64,000 nucleotides of DNA. Origin: Massilia sp. BSC265. GTDB lineage: Bacteria; Pseudomonadota; Gammaproteobacteria; Burkholderiales; Burkholderiaceae_D. A program made the position numbers and the translations under genes. The stretch spans positions 1-64,000 of the forward strand of contig NZ_JPXI01000039.1 in the NCBI RefSeq assembly GCF_000740675.1. Direction: 5' to 3'. The notes beneath the pieces were generated by a model. It made no database searches. It had not been told where the DNA came from and worked only from the letters and a program-made list of their open reading frames with translations. Of the stretch, positions 53,678-62,600 are shown one piece after another (position 1 is the stretch's first letter; every line of letters starts with the position of its first letter).

Positions 53678-55146
53678 GGATAAAGCCTTACACGGGTGCG
53701 TAGCGTCTGTTCCTCCGCCAATCCGGCAAACTCGGCGTACAGGTGGGTGTCGTCCGCCTTCACGGTCATGAAGAACCTTCCGATCCCCTTCACGGTCGCG
53801 CGGTTTTCCGACACTGGGCAGGAGAGCAAGGGGATATTCAGTACCCGCCTGTTTTGCACCCCTGGATTGGTGGGGGTCTGCCCATGGTTCGGGCCCGCGG
53901 TCTGATATGGCGTCGACGATGGATAGCTGCTCTTCGCCTGGGGGGGGCCGGCAGGATATAGATCCTTCCAGCTCGAGGTAGGGAACGCGACGTAGCCGCT
54001 TGACGGCATCGGATTGGCATATCTGACCGCCTTGGCGTATGACCATAGCGGCCCGAACTCGTCCGCCGTAGAGGCCGGCGATGGTGATGGACCGGCAACA
54101 GTCGTGCGCTTTTTATTGTCCGAGTCCTCATAGACCTTCGCTGCCTGCCGCTCCTTAAGGTCCGTCTCCATCCAGGTCACGCTGCCATTCTTGGCGCTGT
54201 ACTCCTTGACGTTCCTGTCAGGTGGGGCGGTCGCCGGACTGCATGGTTCGGTATAGGAATCGAATCGCGAATTAAACTGTCTGTAGTAATCATTGAGGGG
54301 AAACGGAGAGGAGACCGAGACTTTTGCTCCCGTCACCCGCGCCATCCCCATCACGCCGGTGCAGACTGCCGGTGCGACAGTATTGAAATCGCTTGACGAT
54401 GTCGGCGCGGTGCCCGGGCCCGTAAACGGATGAATCAGGAAGGTCTGCCCCGTTTCCGTGTCCTCGGGGTTGAGCTGCATGAGGTCATAGCTCACGCCTC
54501 GTCGGAACCCATATTCCTGCAACTCGCCATTGCGGTCCCGCTTTTCAACAGGGTCCATCGCACATATGCCGAACGGCATTACGCCAACTGCAGACGGTCC
54601 AGCGACTGCGCGTGCAGCCGTCGACGTGATTGCGCCGCCGTTCGAGACAACCGGCAGAAACAGCGTTTGCACCTCACCATAGGACAGATCAAGTCCGCGG
54701 GTATCAATCTGCACAAACAGGAGACCGTTAGGAACGCTTTTCGCTGCCGCCTCGCTACTCGACAGCCAGGGTCCATTAGGCGATGCGGCAAACTTGATAG
54801 CGTCGTCAGACCAGTCCATTGGTTCCGGAATGTAACCATAGCTGGGGCCGCCGTACATGACGGGAGTCGCAAACAAGGAGGCGACTCGTTGTGTCGCTCG
54901 AGTGAGCCCCGCCTTCGTACCGTCGAGCTCGGTTGCAGCACTCACAGCAGCGGCGTCCGCTGCGCTCTGCAGTTCCACCTTCCGGTTGTAGACCCGGGAG
55001 AGATCCAGAGCCAGGCTGCAAAACCCGCAGATGATGATAATTGCACCTACCGCCATTATTGCGATGGCACCGCTCTCGCGACGTGGACGCTTGAAAGCCG
55101 CATGATGATTGCAACGCATGCGGGGCCTACCCTGGTCCATGCCCAT
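53674..55146 (-). CDS. TadG-like protein with Tad N-terminal domain
   Basis: The protein has 490 residues from ATG 55146 behind AAAGGAGG at ideal spacing. The N-terminal TadE/G motif ESGAIAIMAVGAIIIICGFCSLALDLSRVYNRKVELQSAADAAAVSAA is typical of TadG proteins. The rest is an extended Ser/Pro/Thr-containing periplasmic or surface part without a recognised domain (no clear von Willebrand fold). It contains several isolated Cys. It is the first gene of the operon. Codon choice appears less GC-biased than elsewhere in the window. Confidence 0.8.
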   Translation of the reverse strand: MGMDQGRPRMRCNHHAAFKRPRRESGAIAIMAVGAIIIICGFCSLALDLSRVYNRKVELQSAADAAAVSAATELDGTKAGLTRATQRVASLFATPVMYGGPSYGYIPEPMDWSDDAIKFAASPNGPWLSSSEAAAKSVPNGLLFVQIDTRGLDLSYGEVQTLFLPVVSNGGAITSTAARAVAGPSAVGVMPFGICAMDPVEKRDRNGELQEYGFRRGVSYDLMQLNPEDTETGQTFLIHPFTGPGTAPTSSSDFNTVAPAVCTGVMGMARVTGAKVSVSSPFPLNDYYRQFNSRFDSYTEPCSPATAPPDRNVKEYSAKNGSVTWMETDLKERQAAKVYEDSDNKKRTTVAGPSPSPASTADEFGPLWSYAKAVRYANPMPSSGYVAFPTSSWKDLYPAGPPQAKSSYPSSTPYQTAGPNHGQTPTNPGVQNRRVLNIPLLSCPVSENRATVKGIGRFFMTVKADDTHLYAEFAGLAEEQTLRTRVRLYP

Positions 55147-55389
55147 GCTGCCTCCTTTCGAATCCCCACGCTTGCCGAACACCTGTGAGCAAGTGTAATG
55201 ATTGCTTACACCGGATAATTGACTCCGCACAATTTTGGTTAGGTAGCTTGGCACTACTCAGCATGGTCGGCACCGCGTGAGACGGGTACGGGGTCGCCGT
55301 CGCGCTGCGCTGTCAGTTTCCTGAGTAAGACCGCGGAACATCAACGCCAGAACCAATAGCGAGCGATGTGGGAATAACGCAAGGCAATA

Positions 55390-55869
55390 GTGCTAAGCAA
55401 AATGCTGTCAAGCTTAATTGCTAGCAACGCAGTAGGACAGGTGGAGGGACACGTGATGCAAGGGGACCATAGAAGGGAGCCTCAGGCGCTTGGCATCGGT
55501 TGCAGCGCGCTTCTGCCCGCTTCATTGTTCTTGGGAAGTACTGGGTATGTCGCGGCAAAAGCTGCAGGAACCGGATGGTTCACACCTTCCATCCCCTACC
55601 TGATATTTCTATTTCTGTTTCCTTGGTCCCGAATTGCGCTTTGCCGCAGGCGTCTTGCTGCTTCCTTGTCGATTGTTTGTGTGGGAATGCTTGCAGGCTT
55701 CGTCACAGCAGACCGGCTGCCACATCCGCTACATCTTGGGTTCGTTACCTGGAAGTTTTGGACGGCAGCCGTGTTCGCCTGGCTGCGGCTTATTCTCGTC
55801 GATCGACAACAGCTGCGCTCAACCGACGCCGCCAGCCAGAAAACGACCTGCAGCGTGGCGTCGCCGTGA
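55390..55869 (+). CDS. Putative small membrane protein, unknown
   Basis: This is a 159-codon open frame. From about residue 35 it has four hydrophobic segments (ALLPASLFLGSTGYVAAKAA, PYLIFLFLFPW, ASLSIVCVGMLAGFVTA, WTAAVFAWLRLIL) separated by short basic loops, which fits an inner-membrane protein. A later ATG at 55456 could be the real start. No family is recognised and no Shine-Dalgarno is convincing. Base composition is lower in GC, as for the neighbouring tad genes. It may be a real accessory gene or chance; I give it less than even odds of exact boundaries. Confidence 0.42.
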   Translation: MLSKMLSSLIASNAVGQVEGHVMQGDHRREPQALGIGCSALLPASLFLGSTGYVAAKAAGTGWFTPSIPYLIFLFLFPWSRIALCRRRLAASLSIVCVGMLAGFVTADRLPHPLHLGFVTWKFWTAAVFAWLRLILVDRQQLRSTDAASQKTTCSVASP

Positions 55870-56116
55870 AGCCGACTGAGACCTTTTTGACAGCGCAGGC
55901 GATGCCAGGAGTCTGGCCCCAGTGACGGCCTCGCGCGGAAAGAGCGAAGTCCGCGTATGGCCGTGACGGCCCGTCGGCAGGCGGCGCGATATCAAACAGC
56001 GCCAGATGCGCGCCAGCCCAGGTTCCGGGGCTTGTCAGGCGCACCCGATGCTTGCGCCGGGCCTGCGCGGACAGAAAAGAAAAAAGCCACCTTGCGGTGG
56101 CTTCTTCTTTAAAACT
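55870..56116. other. Intergenic stretch before the tRNA-Ser remnant
   Basis: No gene is supported here; several short open frames overlap on both strands. The right end holds the terminator at 56079-56103. The segment lies in the putative acquired region. Confidence 0.4.
56079..56103 (-). terminator. Terminator belonging to the tRNA-Ser remnant
   Basis: AAGCCACC-TTGC-GGTGGCTT is an 8-bp stem. On the minus strand it is followed by TTTTTTCTTTTC. It stands just behind the 3' end of the tRNA-like remnant in the same orientation. Confidence 0.8.
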
Positions 56117-56137
56117 TGGCGGAGACGGTGGGATTCG
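56117..56137 (-). other. 3' end of a tRNA-Ser-like gene, probable attachment-site remnant
   Basis: Read on the minus strand the sequence is CGAATCCCACC then GTCTCCGCCA (21 nt), which is the T-loop end, acceptor strand, discriminator G and CCA of a tRNA-Ser. A discriminator G is typical of tRNA-Ser. Upstream of it the sequence no longer resembles a tRNA, so only the 3' end is present. Integrases leave such a copy when an element inserts in a tRNA gene. Confidence 0.6.
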
Positions 56138-56259
56138 CATTTCGGCCCAAACCCTGCATGGATACTGGCATTCATCCAATACCACTTTTTCGCCTACCCG
56201 TTTTCGTTCCCTTACATACGTTGGTCAAGCTAGAACAATGAAGACCGATCCTACACTCA

Positions 56260-56512
56260 TCATTGCCTAAGTCCCAAGGACAATTTTAAGCGCAGACAGG
56301 CGTGCACGAACGCCCTTTCCTGTTCGAAGGCCTCGAAGAACACCTGGCTTGAACACCGCACCCTTGCCGCTGAAGTGCGTATACAGCGATGCCTTGCGTA
56401 TGCCAACCTGTTCGGCGATCACATTGAGGGATGATGCATCGTAGCCGTGTTCTGCAAAATGCTTGACGGCTGCGCCGCATATCCTCTCGACTGACGGCGA
56501 CCTAATCTTCAT
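56260..56512 (-). pseudogene. TetR-family regulator, truncated and frameshifted
   Basis: The first 50 codons from ATG 56512 encode a complete TetR helix-turn-helix (ICGAAVKHFAEHGYDASSLNVIAEQVG, IRKASLYTHFSGK). After SGKGAVF the frame leaves the family pattern. In another frame the text resumes as QVFFEAFEQERAFVHACL, so a frameshift lies near 56347-56356. The resumed frame ends at TGA 56260-56262. The full protein should be about 190 residues, but under 90 remain. The ligand-binding domain is therefore lost. It lies behind the exporter gene in the same orientation. Confidence 0.75.
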
Positions 56513-56560
56513 CGAGTTCCTTCCGTCGCCTTGTTAACGAGCCGGCGGCTGTCAGCTGGA

Positions 56561-57769
56561 TTAGTGACCCGCGAGGCTACGTAGTCCGGTCGCTTTCCGA
56601 ACGCCCATCAGCGTCAGCATCAGGGTCACCAGCCCGAAGATCCCCAGGGATCCCAGCCATGCTTGCGCACCCTGTTCTGCAAGTCCGCCGGCCAGCGGTG
56701 TCGCCGCAGACGAAATCACAAGCTGGAAGGCACCCAGCAAGGCTGCGGTCGATCCGATCGATGTCTGCTGCGACGACATCGCCATCGTCATCAGGGTGGA
56801 TTCAGCAATGCCAAGTCCAAACATGGCGATGAACATGCCGACGACGATCACAGGCATTCCCGCGCCCGCGAAGGCTCCTACAGCACCGACTGCCGCACCG
56901 GCAGTCATCATCGCCACGCCAATGATGGCAAGCCGCCCGACGCCGAACGACACAACCAGTCGGCTGCAGGAAAGCGCGCCCAGCAGTACTGCGACGCCGG
57001 TCCCGCCAAAGACCAGTCCAAAAATGTCTGGGGACAGGCCGTAGTGCGCCTGATAGACAAGCGATGCGCCGGCAATATAGGCGAACAAGAAAAAGAAAGC
57101 CGCGGATAGGGCCAGCGCCGGCACGAGGAATGACTTGTCGCCGGCGATCCGCTTATAGGTCCGGAAGATTTCTGCAGGACGCAGCGACGAGCGTTTGTCC
57201 GCAGGGAGCGTCTCAGGCAGGCACAAGAGCGTATTCACGACCGCAACCACACCCATGCCGGCCAGCACGAGCATGACGCCGCGCCAGCCGAAGAACGAGC
57301 CGACGTATCCACCGATTGCCGGGGCAATCACGGGAGCTAGCCCTTCGATTGTCATCAACAGGGCGAACAGCTTTGCTGCCTGGGTGCCCGTGCTGACGTC
57401 GCGCACGGTGCTTAGTGCCACCACCAGCGTAAGCGCCGACGCCATGCCTTGGCAGAATCGTGCAAGCAGCAACATGTCGATCGACTGCGCTCCGGCCGCC
57501 CATACCGAGGTCAGTATGAACACGACGATACCGGCGACCAGGGGGCGCCTGCGCCCATATGCATCGATGATGGGCCCGAACACCAGCTGCCCGGCGCCCA
57601 TCGCCAGGAGAAAGACGGTCAGCGTCAGCTGTACCTTCGTGTACGAGGTGTTGAATTCATCGGCCATGACCGGCATCGACGCCAGATACATGTCGATACC
57701 GGCAGGGCCGAGTATGGTGATCAATGCCAGCGATGCCGCCAGCGTCAGGCCAGCCTTGGGGCTAGTCAT
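56561..57769 (-). CDS. Bcr/CflA-family multidrug efflux transporter (MFS)
   Basis: The protein has 402 residues with twelve hydrophobic helices. Family features are DMYLASMPVMADEF in the first loop, GPIIDAYGRRRPL (motif A) between helices 2 and 3, and ARFCQGMASALTLVVA in helix 4. It exports drugs such as bicyclomycin or chloramphenicol-like compounds in exchange for protons; substrate not shown by sequence. GAAGGAG lies before ATG 57769. A promoter with a perfect TetR-type operator is 40-70 bp upstream, and a broken TetR gene follows. Confidence 0.92.
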   Translation of the reverse strand: MTSPKAGLTLAASLALITILGPAGIDMYLASMPVMADEFNTSYTKVQLTLTVFLLAMGAGQLVFGPIIDAYGRRRPLVAGIVVFILTSVWAAGAQSIDMLLLARFCQGMASALTLVVALSTVRDVSTGTQAAKLFALLMTIEGLAPVIAPAIGGYVGSFFGWRGVMLVLAGMGVVAVVNTLLCLPETLPADKRSSLRPAEIFRTYKRIAGDKSFLVPALALSAAFFFLFAYIAGASLVYQAHYGLSPDIFGLVFGGTGVAVLLGALSCSRLVVSFGVGRLAIIGVAMMTAGAAVGAVGAFAGAGMPVIVVGMFIAMFGLGIAESTLMTMAMSSQQTSIGSTAALLGAFQLVISSAATPLAGGLAEQGAQAWLGSLGIFGLVTLMLTLMGVRKATGLRSLAGH

Positions 57770-57806
57770 GAGCGAACTCCTTCAAGATGAATAGATAAGA
57801 GCACTC

Positions 57807-57836
57807 ATTATACCTACCGGCCGGTAGGTAGCAAGA
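57807..57836 (-). promoter_or_regulatory. Promoter with perfect 20-bp TetR-type operator
   Basis: TACCTACCGGCCGGTAGGTA (57811-57830) is a perfect palindrome. It fills the spacer of a minus-strand promoter with TTGCTA (-35) and TATAAT (-10, 57807-57812), 16 bp apart. A repressor bound there would block the exporter gene. Confidence 0.85.
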
Positions 57837-58146
57837 GCAGTGTAGTACTCTGCTCAGACATCTTTCGGCGCTGGATGCCCGACAATCTTATCGTCCGGTC
57901 ATAGGACTCAGCAGAACTACCGCTTGCACACATGCGAAGTGGTGGATCATGTGCTCTGCTTCGGCTGACGGTGCGAGACCGCATTGAAGAAGCCTTTCAA
58001 AGGAGCCCATGGCTGGACTATCTGAGGTATGACATCGCCGTTCCTGACGTCTGCGTCAATATGGGATAAACCTGGGGTGGTCGAAACGATAGCCAGCCAT
58101 GGCAGCGTTTCTCTTGCTGATCGAAACGCAGTTCCAATTGTAGACT
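57837..58146. other. Intergenic stretch between the exporter promoter and the porin stop
   Basis: No gene is supported. A weak hairpin GCGTTTC...GAAACGC (58105-58129) follows the porin stop on the minus strand but has no T-run. The DNA is compositionally mixed and may be the edge of the acquired segment. Confidence 0.4.
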
Positions 58147-58947
58147 TTAAAACGACTTTGTTAGCGATAGCGAAACCCTGCCCTTGCCGACGTCACGGGT
58201 ATCGTTCTCATTCAGGTTCGACCTGGTGCCACTGAAAAATGCCGTGTTGCCGTTCCTCGACCACTGCGCTGCCCCGATCCAGCCGCCGTCGAAGGTTTTG
58301 CTGAGCGAGACCCGGTAGTCCTTCGCTGTCGGCTCGATATCGCCAAGCGAGGCTTTGAAGTCCTGGCGTCCGGCGTGCAGGCCGAGCACCAGTCCGGTGT
58401 CCGCAAGCGGTATGTCGGCATTGAGTTCGACATAGTCGGCACCCTTGGTACTGCCGCTGAACCCCGTCTTCTCGTTGAACCCCAGAAGGTCGGTCAGCGT
58501 GCGCGAGTACTTCACGCTGAGCCAATTGTAGCCGAGCGAAACGTTCGCTTCCGTGAAGTCATAGCGCTGGTCCGGGCGCGGGCCCCATGTCATCTTGTTC
58601 CAGTTGCCACCAAGGTAGTACACGGTGATGACGCCGGCGCCATAGTTCCAGTCATCGTTGAGCGCCTTCTTGAAGCCGAGTACCAGGTCGACCTCGGCCT
58701 TCGATCCCGCAACGACCTTGTCGCTGATCGTCGATGCCCATAGGCTGGCAAATATGCCCGAAGTGTGTGCGTAGTCGACGCTGCCCTGGATGGCCGGTCG
58801 GTGCCAGGTCTGGGTCACCCCGCGGAAAATGTAATCCGACACGATCGCCGCGGTCCCGGTGAACTGGTGCGGCGATTGCGCCACCTCGTCGGCTAGCGCG
58901 CCTGGCGCCAACATCGCCAGCGTCATTGCAAGAAAAAGCTTGTTCAT
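58147..58947 (-). CDS. TorF-family putative porin
   Basis: The protein has 266 residues. A signal peptide (about 1-19) is followed by FTGTAAIVSDYIFRGVTQTWHRPAIQGSVDY, the family hallmark. Amphipathic strands follow, and the chain ends in SLTKSF (C-terminal Phe). It forms an outer-membrane pore. It is divergent from the amine oxidase gene and shares a control region with a 21-nt inverted repeat, so it probably takes up the substrate of that pathway. SD GGAG lies before ATG 58947. Confidence 0.82.
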   Translation of the reverse strand: MNKLFLAMTLAMLAPGALADEVAQSPHQFTGTAAIVSDYIFRGVTQTWHRPAIQGSVDYAHTSGIFASLWASTISDKVVAGSKAEVDLVLGFKKALNDDWNYGAGVITVYYLGGNWNKMTWGPRPDQRYDFTEANVSLGYNWLSVKYSRTLTDLLGFNEKTGFSGSTKGADYVELNADIPLADTGLVLGLHAGRQDFKASLGDIEPTAKDYRVSLSKTFDGGWIGAAQWSRNGNTAFFSGTRSNLNENDTRDVGKGRVSLSLTKSF

Positions 58948-59245
58948 GGTCTCCTTTCGTTGTGGTCCGCTCCGCGTCCTTGGCGGGTCGTCCGGCGCAC
59001 GCCGGTGAAGGAAGTGTCACGGAGCACCCACTGCCGGCGTTATCCAAAATTGGCAAATCTGCCTGGGATGAAGGGCATGGGGCAACTCGGGGCAGCCTGC
59101 CCGCCGGATCTGCCAATTTTCGATAACGGCACTTGCGACAGAGCGCAGATACTTTGTGCAACGGCGTGCTGGTGCCGTACTCGCTATGGCGGCTCTCAAC
59201 CGTCCACAAGACGGTTCCGGCACCCCAATAACTGGAGGAGACGCC
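58948..59245. other. Divergent control region of the porin and oxidase genes
   Basis: No gene is supported. It contains two inverted 21-nt motif copies (59039-59059 and 59107-59127) and the promoters of both genes. Confidence 0.6.
59039..59127. promoter_or_regulatory. Inverted pair of AraC-type binding-site candidates
   Basis: The plus-strand motif at 59039-59059 and the minus-strand motif at 59107-59127 agree in 19 of 21 positions (core TATCSAAAATTGGCARATC). They lie 47 bp apart in the divergent region. A related copy is at 62601-62619. The likely reader is the AraC-family protein encoded in the cluster. Confidence 0.65.
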
Positions 59246-60544
59246 ATGAACACGCTTGAAAACGCGACCTATTACACGGCCACGAAGAAGTACGAACTCA
59301 ACTTTCCCAGCCTGGAGGACGACATCGATGTCGACGTCGTCGTGATCGGCGGCGGCTTCAGCGGCGTGAACACCGCACTCGAGCTGGCGGAAAAAGGATT
59401 CGAGAACATCGCCCTGCTGGAAGCCCGTTACCTGGGCTTCGGTGGCACCGGCCGCAACGGTGGCCAGATCATGGCGGGCATCGGGCACGACCTCGACAAG
59501 ATCAAGAAGGACGTGGGCGAAGACGGCATCCGCGCGATCCTCGAGCTCAGCGAGACGGGCGCCGACATCATCCAGGCGCGCATCGACAAGTACGGCATCA
59601 TGGCGGACTTCTGCCACGGTTACGGCTACATGGGCTACAACGCCCGTCAGGCCAAAACGCTGCGCCAATGGGAAAAGGACTTCAAGTCCTTGGGCACGTC
59701 ACACGAGATTCGCTACCTGGAAGGCAGCGACGTGCGGACCATCATCGGCTCGGAGGTTTACAGCAGCGCCCTGCTCCACATGGGCGGCGGCCATGTGCAT
59801 TCCCTGAACCTGCTGCTCGGCGAAGCACTCGCGCTGTCGAACCACGGCGCGCGCATCTTCGAGTACTCGCCGGCAGTCGATGTCATCTATGGCGACAGGA
59901 TCAAGGTACGCACCGCCAAGGGCAGCGTCACCGCCAACAAACTGCTGTGGGCCTGCGACAGCTTCCTGAACCGAATGGAGCCGGAGCTGCATCGTTCCAC
60001 CATCAATACCTACGCCTTCCAGTGCATGACCGAGCCTCTCTCGGACGACATGATCGAGCGCATCAGCCCGATCCGCGGCGCCTATAGCGATATCCGGCCG
60101 ATCATCGACTACTACCGTGTCACCAAGGAGAACCGTCTGCTGTTCGGCTCGGCAACGCCCCTGCTCGACCATATCCCGTCGGACCTGAAAGCCTGGAACC
60201 GCCAGCTCCTGCTGAAGGTCTTCCCCTACCTGAAGGACGTGAAGATCGACCTAGCCTGGGGCGGGCCGATGGCGTGCAGCCCCAACCTGTTCCCGCAGAT
60301 CGGCTCACTGCCGGGCAGGCCGAATGCCTTCTACGTCCAGGGTTACTCGGGTTTCGGCGTCACGCCCAGCCACATCATCTGCAAGATCCTGGCAGAAGGC
60401 ATGGCCGAAGGTTCGCCGCGCTACGACCTGCTCAGCTCGATCCGCCGCGCCACGGTGGTCGGCAAGGACCAGTTCCGCCCACTCATCTGTACCGCCGGTA
60501 AAACCTGGCACCAAGTTTCCGGTTATTGGACCGGACGTCGCTAA
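59246..60544 (+). CDS. FAD-dependent amine/amino-acid oxidoreductase (PuuB-like)
   Basis: The protein has 432 residues from ATG 59246 with GGAGGAGA upstream. The FAD-binding motif VVVIGGGFSGVNTALELAEKG starts near residue 32, and ARYLGFGGTGRNGGQI is the flavin-contact block. The DAO-type fold continues to AWGGPMACSPNLFPQIG and YVQGYSGFGVTPSH. This pattern belongs to gamma-glutamylputrescine oxidase and relatives, which oxidise amines to aldehydes. The exact substrate is not given. It is co-transcribed with the cupin gene. Confidence 0.9.
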   Translation: MNTLENATYYTATKKYELNFPSLEDDIDVDVVVIGGGFSGVNTALELAEKGFENIALLEARYLGFGGTGRNGGQIMAGIGHDLDKIKKDVGEDGIRAILELSETGADIIQARIDKYGIMADFCHGYGYMGYNARQAKTLRQWEKDFKSLGTSHEIRYLEGSDVRTIIGSEVYSSALLHMGGGHVHSLNLLLGEALALSNHGARIFEYSPAVDVIYGDRIKVRTAKGSVTANKLLWACDSFLNRMEPELHRSTINTYAFQCMTEPLSDDMIERISPIRGAYSDIRPIIDYYRVTKENRLLFGSATPLLDHIPSDLKAWNRQLLLKVFPYLKDVKIDLAWGGPMACSPNLFPQIGSLPGRPNAFYVQGYSGFGVTPSHIICKILAEGMAEGSPRYDLLSSIRRATVVGKDQFRPLICTAGKTWHQVSGYWTGRR

Positions 60545-60571
60545 CGCAAAGCAAGACCTGAAAGGAAAACA

Positions 60572-60940
60572 ATGAGCATCACCCAACTCTCTACCTCCCT
60601 GCGCCAGCAGGATATGCAGGCCATCGGTCCTGTGACCAATCTCGGGGCCATCATCGAATCGGGCGACGTGCAGGCTTACGCACTGGGCACCTTCGGCGCC
60701 CCGACCGATCCGGTGTCAGCCGGCTACTTCGGTGTTACCCGCGGCGTGTTCCGCATGACCTATCCGTTCAACGAGCAAGCTACCGTGGTCCACGGCGTGG
60801 TCAAGCTGACCGATGTCGCCGCCGGGACCTCGGTTACCTACCGCGCTGGCGACAGCTGGTTCGTCACCCAGGGCACCGAAGTCCTGTGGGAAATCGAGAG
60901 CGACTTCTTCATCAAGCACTTCTTCGCCGTCGTCAAGTAA
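60572..60940 (+). CDS. Small cupin protein (DUF861/cupin_3 type)
   Basis: The protein has 122 residues, soluble, with the start behind AAAGGA. A single beta-barrel with FRMTYPFNEQATVVHGVVKLTD and YRAGDSWFVTQGTEVLWEIES fits the cupin_3 group near EutQ. The His/Glu metal ligands of classic cupins are only partly visible. Proteins of this sort are common beside amine oxidases and aldehyde dehydrogenases. Their role there is not settled; binding of an intermediate is possible. It is the last gene of a two-gene unit closed by a strong terminator. Confidence 0.85.
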   Translation: MSITQLSTSLRQQDMQAIGPVTNLGAIIESGDVQAYALGTFGAPTDPVSAGYFGVTRGVFRMTYPFNEQATVVHGVVKLTDVAAGTSVTYRAGDSWFVTQGTEVLWEIESDFFIKHFFAVVK

Positions 60941-60958
60941 GCGGCGAACCATACCCAG

Positions 60959-60993
60959 ACGGGACGAGGCGTAAGCCCGTCCCGTTTTCTTTT
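60959..60993 (+). terminator. Rho-independent terminator after the cupin gene
   Basis: ACGGGACG and CGTCCCGT form an 8-bp stem (60959-60985) followed by TTTCTTTT. Confidence 0.8.
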
Positions 60994-61061
60994 GGGCGCC
61001 GCTTGTACCCGTCGCCCCCTCTGCCCTCTCCCTTCGCCGCAAAGCGTGCTACAAAACGAAC

Positions 61062-61074
61062 GCCCTCGGAGGGC
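61062..61074 (-). terminator. Terminator candidate after the APC permease gene
   Basis: GCCCT-CGG-AGGGC forms a short stem. On the minus strand it follows the permease stop (61086) and is trailed by GTTCGTTTTG. Moderate strength. Confidence 0.5.
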
Positions 61075-61085
61075 ACTAGTGAAAA

Positions 61086-62501
61086 TCAGGCGACGGGAGC
61101 GCTTCCGGGAACTCCGCAGGAGCTGACCGGCACAGCCTTGAACAAGGGCTGGCGCATGAAGTATTTCACCCACACTGCTGCCACGATGCCGAACACCGCG
61201 AGTACGCCACCGCTGTACATCACGATCGGGCCGGTCAGCTCGGGCGCAGGCGAGCTGTTGGACACCACGAAGACCAGGCCCGCAATCGCACCGATCTGGG
61301 GAAGCGGATAGAACGGCGTACGGAACGGACGCGGCAGGTCCGGCCGGCGGCGGCGCAGCACCAGCAGGACGATATGCGCCAGCAGGTACACGAACATCCA
61401 GCACACGGCGGCAGCGATCGTCAGGGGAAGGATCTTGCCCGGGTCGCCTCCCGCCCATACCAGTCCCACAACAGGGCAGGCGGCGACGAACAGCAGGGCC
61501 GGCACTGGCACGCCCTTGCCCCTTGAAACGCGCTTGAAGACCGGGAATACCTGGCCGTTGAGCGCCATGCCGTGCAGCATTCGTGGCACCGCGGCGAGCA
61601 CGGTATTTGCCAGACAGGCGCTGGCAGTCACGGCGATCAGCGCGAACAAGATGCGCCCGGTATGGCCAAACACGGCAGATACGGCGTCCAGGTGCGGCGT
61701 CACGGCCGTCAGCAGCGTCTCGCGCGGCAAGACATGGCTCACGCCATAGGCGAAGAGCAGGGCCGCGCTTGATATCACCAGCAGCCCGATGACCATCGCG
61801 CGCGGAAGGTCGCGCTCGGGACGCTTTGCCTCCTCCACCATCGGCGTGACGAACTCACAGCCGATCAGGGTCCAGAAGCACAACACGATCACTGGTGCGA
61901 TCGCAAGCTCGCCCGGCAAGGCGGCACTGGACGGGGCCGTCACCGGCGCGGAAGCATGCAGGCCGAAGGCCACGTACAGTCCGACGATAAGGAAGAAGGC
62001 GATGATGATGAAGGTCAGCGCCTGCTGGACGGTCGCGAAGACGTCCGTCCCCGCCAGGTGCAGAATGACGAGCGTGCCCAGGAGGAGCAGCGCCCAGCCC
62101 ATGCTCGGCATGATGCTCGGGAAGAGCTGGCTGATCACGCTATCAAACAGCATCAGTTCGGCCGAGAAGCCGAAAATGGCCGGCACGACATAGCCGGCAA
62201 AGACGGCGAGGATCGCCGGAAAGTGGCCGACGGTCACTTCGGCATAGGTACTGATGCTGCCCGCCTGCGGCAAGGACAGCGACAGCTCCGCGAAGGTGCA
62301 GGCATTACACAGCGACAGCACAAGCGCCGCCGCAAACGCATACACAAAGACCGGGCCGCCCAGGGCCAAGCCCTGCAGCAGCGATACGGTGCTGGTCTGG
62401 CTGACGACAACGCCGATCGCAATCGAAAAGAGTGCAAAAAAACCTAGTGTGCGCCGTACTGGTGGCGCCGCGCAGCCAGGGCCGCGGTGGGGTGTGTTCA
62501 T
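61086..62501 (-). CDS. APC-superfamily amino acid/polyamine permease
   Basis: The protein has 471 residues and twelve hydrophobic helices. The N-terminal half shows FFALFSIAIGVVVSQTSTVSLLQGLALGGP (helix 1 with the unwound Gly motif) and LCNACTFAELSLSLPQAGSISTYAEV in helix 2/3. The loop with EFVTPMVEEAKRPERDLPRAM is characteristic of the APC family. It imports an amino acid or amine into the cytoplasm, presumably the substrate of the neighbouring oxidase. The motif copy at 62601 lies about 100 bp upstream of the start. Confidence 0.9.
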   Translation of the reverse strand: MNTPHRGPGCAAPPVRRTLGFFALFSIAIGVVVSQTSTVSLLQGLALGGPVFVYAFAAALVLSLCNACTFAELSLSLPQAGSISTYAEVTVGHFPAILAVFAGYVVPAIFGFSAELMLFDSVISQLFPSIMPSMGWALLLLGTLVILHLAGTDVFATVQQALTFIIIAFFLIVGLYVAFGLHASAPVTAPSSAALPGELAIAPVIVLCFWTLIGCEFVTPMVEEAKRPERDLPRAMVIGLLVISSAALLFAYGVSHVLPRETLLTAVTPHLDAVSAVFGHTGRILFALIAVTASACLANTVLAAVPRMLHGMALNGQVFPVFKRVSRGKGVPVPALLFVAACPVVGLVWAGGDPGKILPLTIAAAVCWMFVYLLAHIVLLVLRRRRPDLPRPFRTPFYPLPQIGAIAGLVFVVSNSSPAPELTGPIVMYSGGVLAVFGIVAAVWVKYFMRQPLFKAVPVSSCGVPGSAPVA

Positions 62502-62600
62502 CGGTGTCTCCTGTTGGATTTATCTGGCTGCCGACGATTGCATGCTTGGCAAGCGTCTTGACAGGCTGATTCGATCCTAACGAGGAGACGATCCGCTGCG

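Noticed and set aside
58105-58129. Hairpin after the porin gene as a terminator
   Set aside because: Seven-bp stem, 11-nt loop and no T-run; too weak to call.
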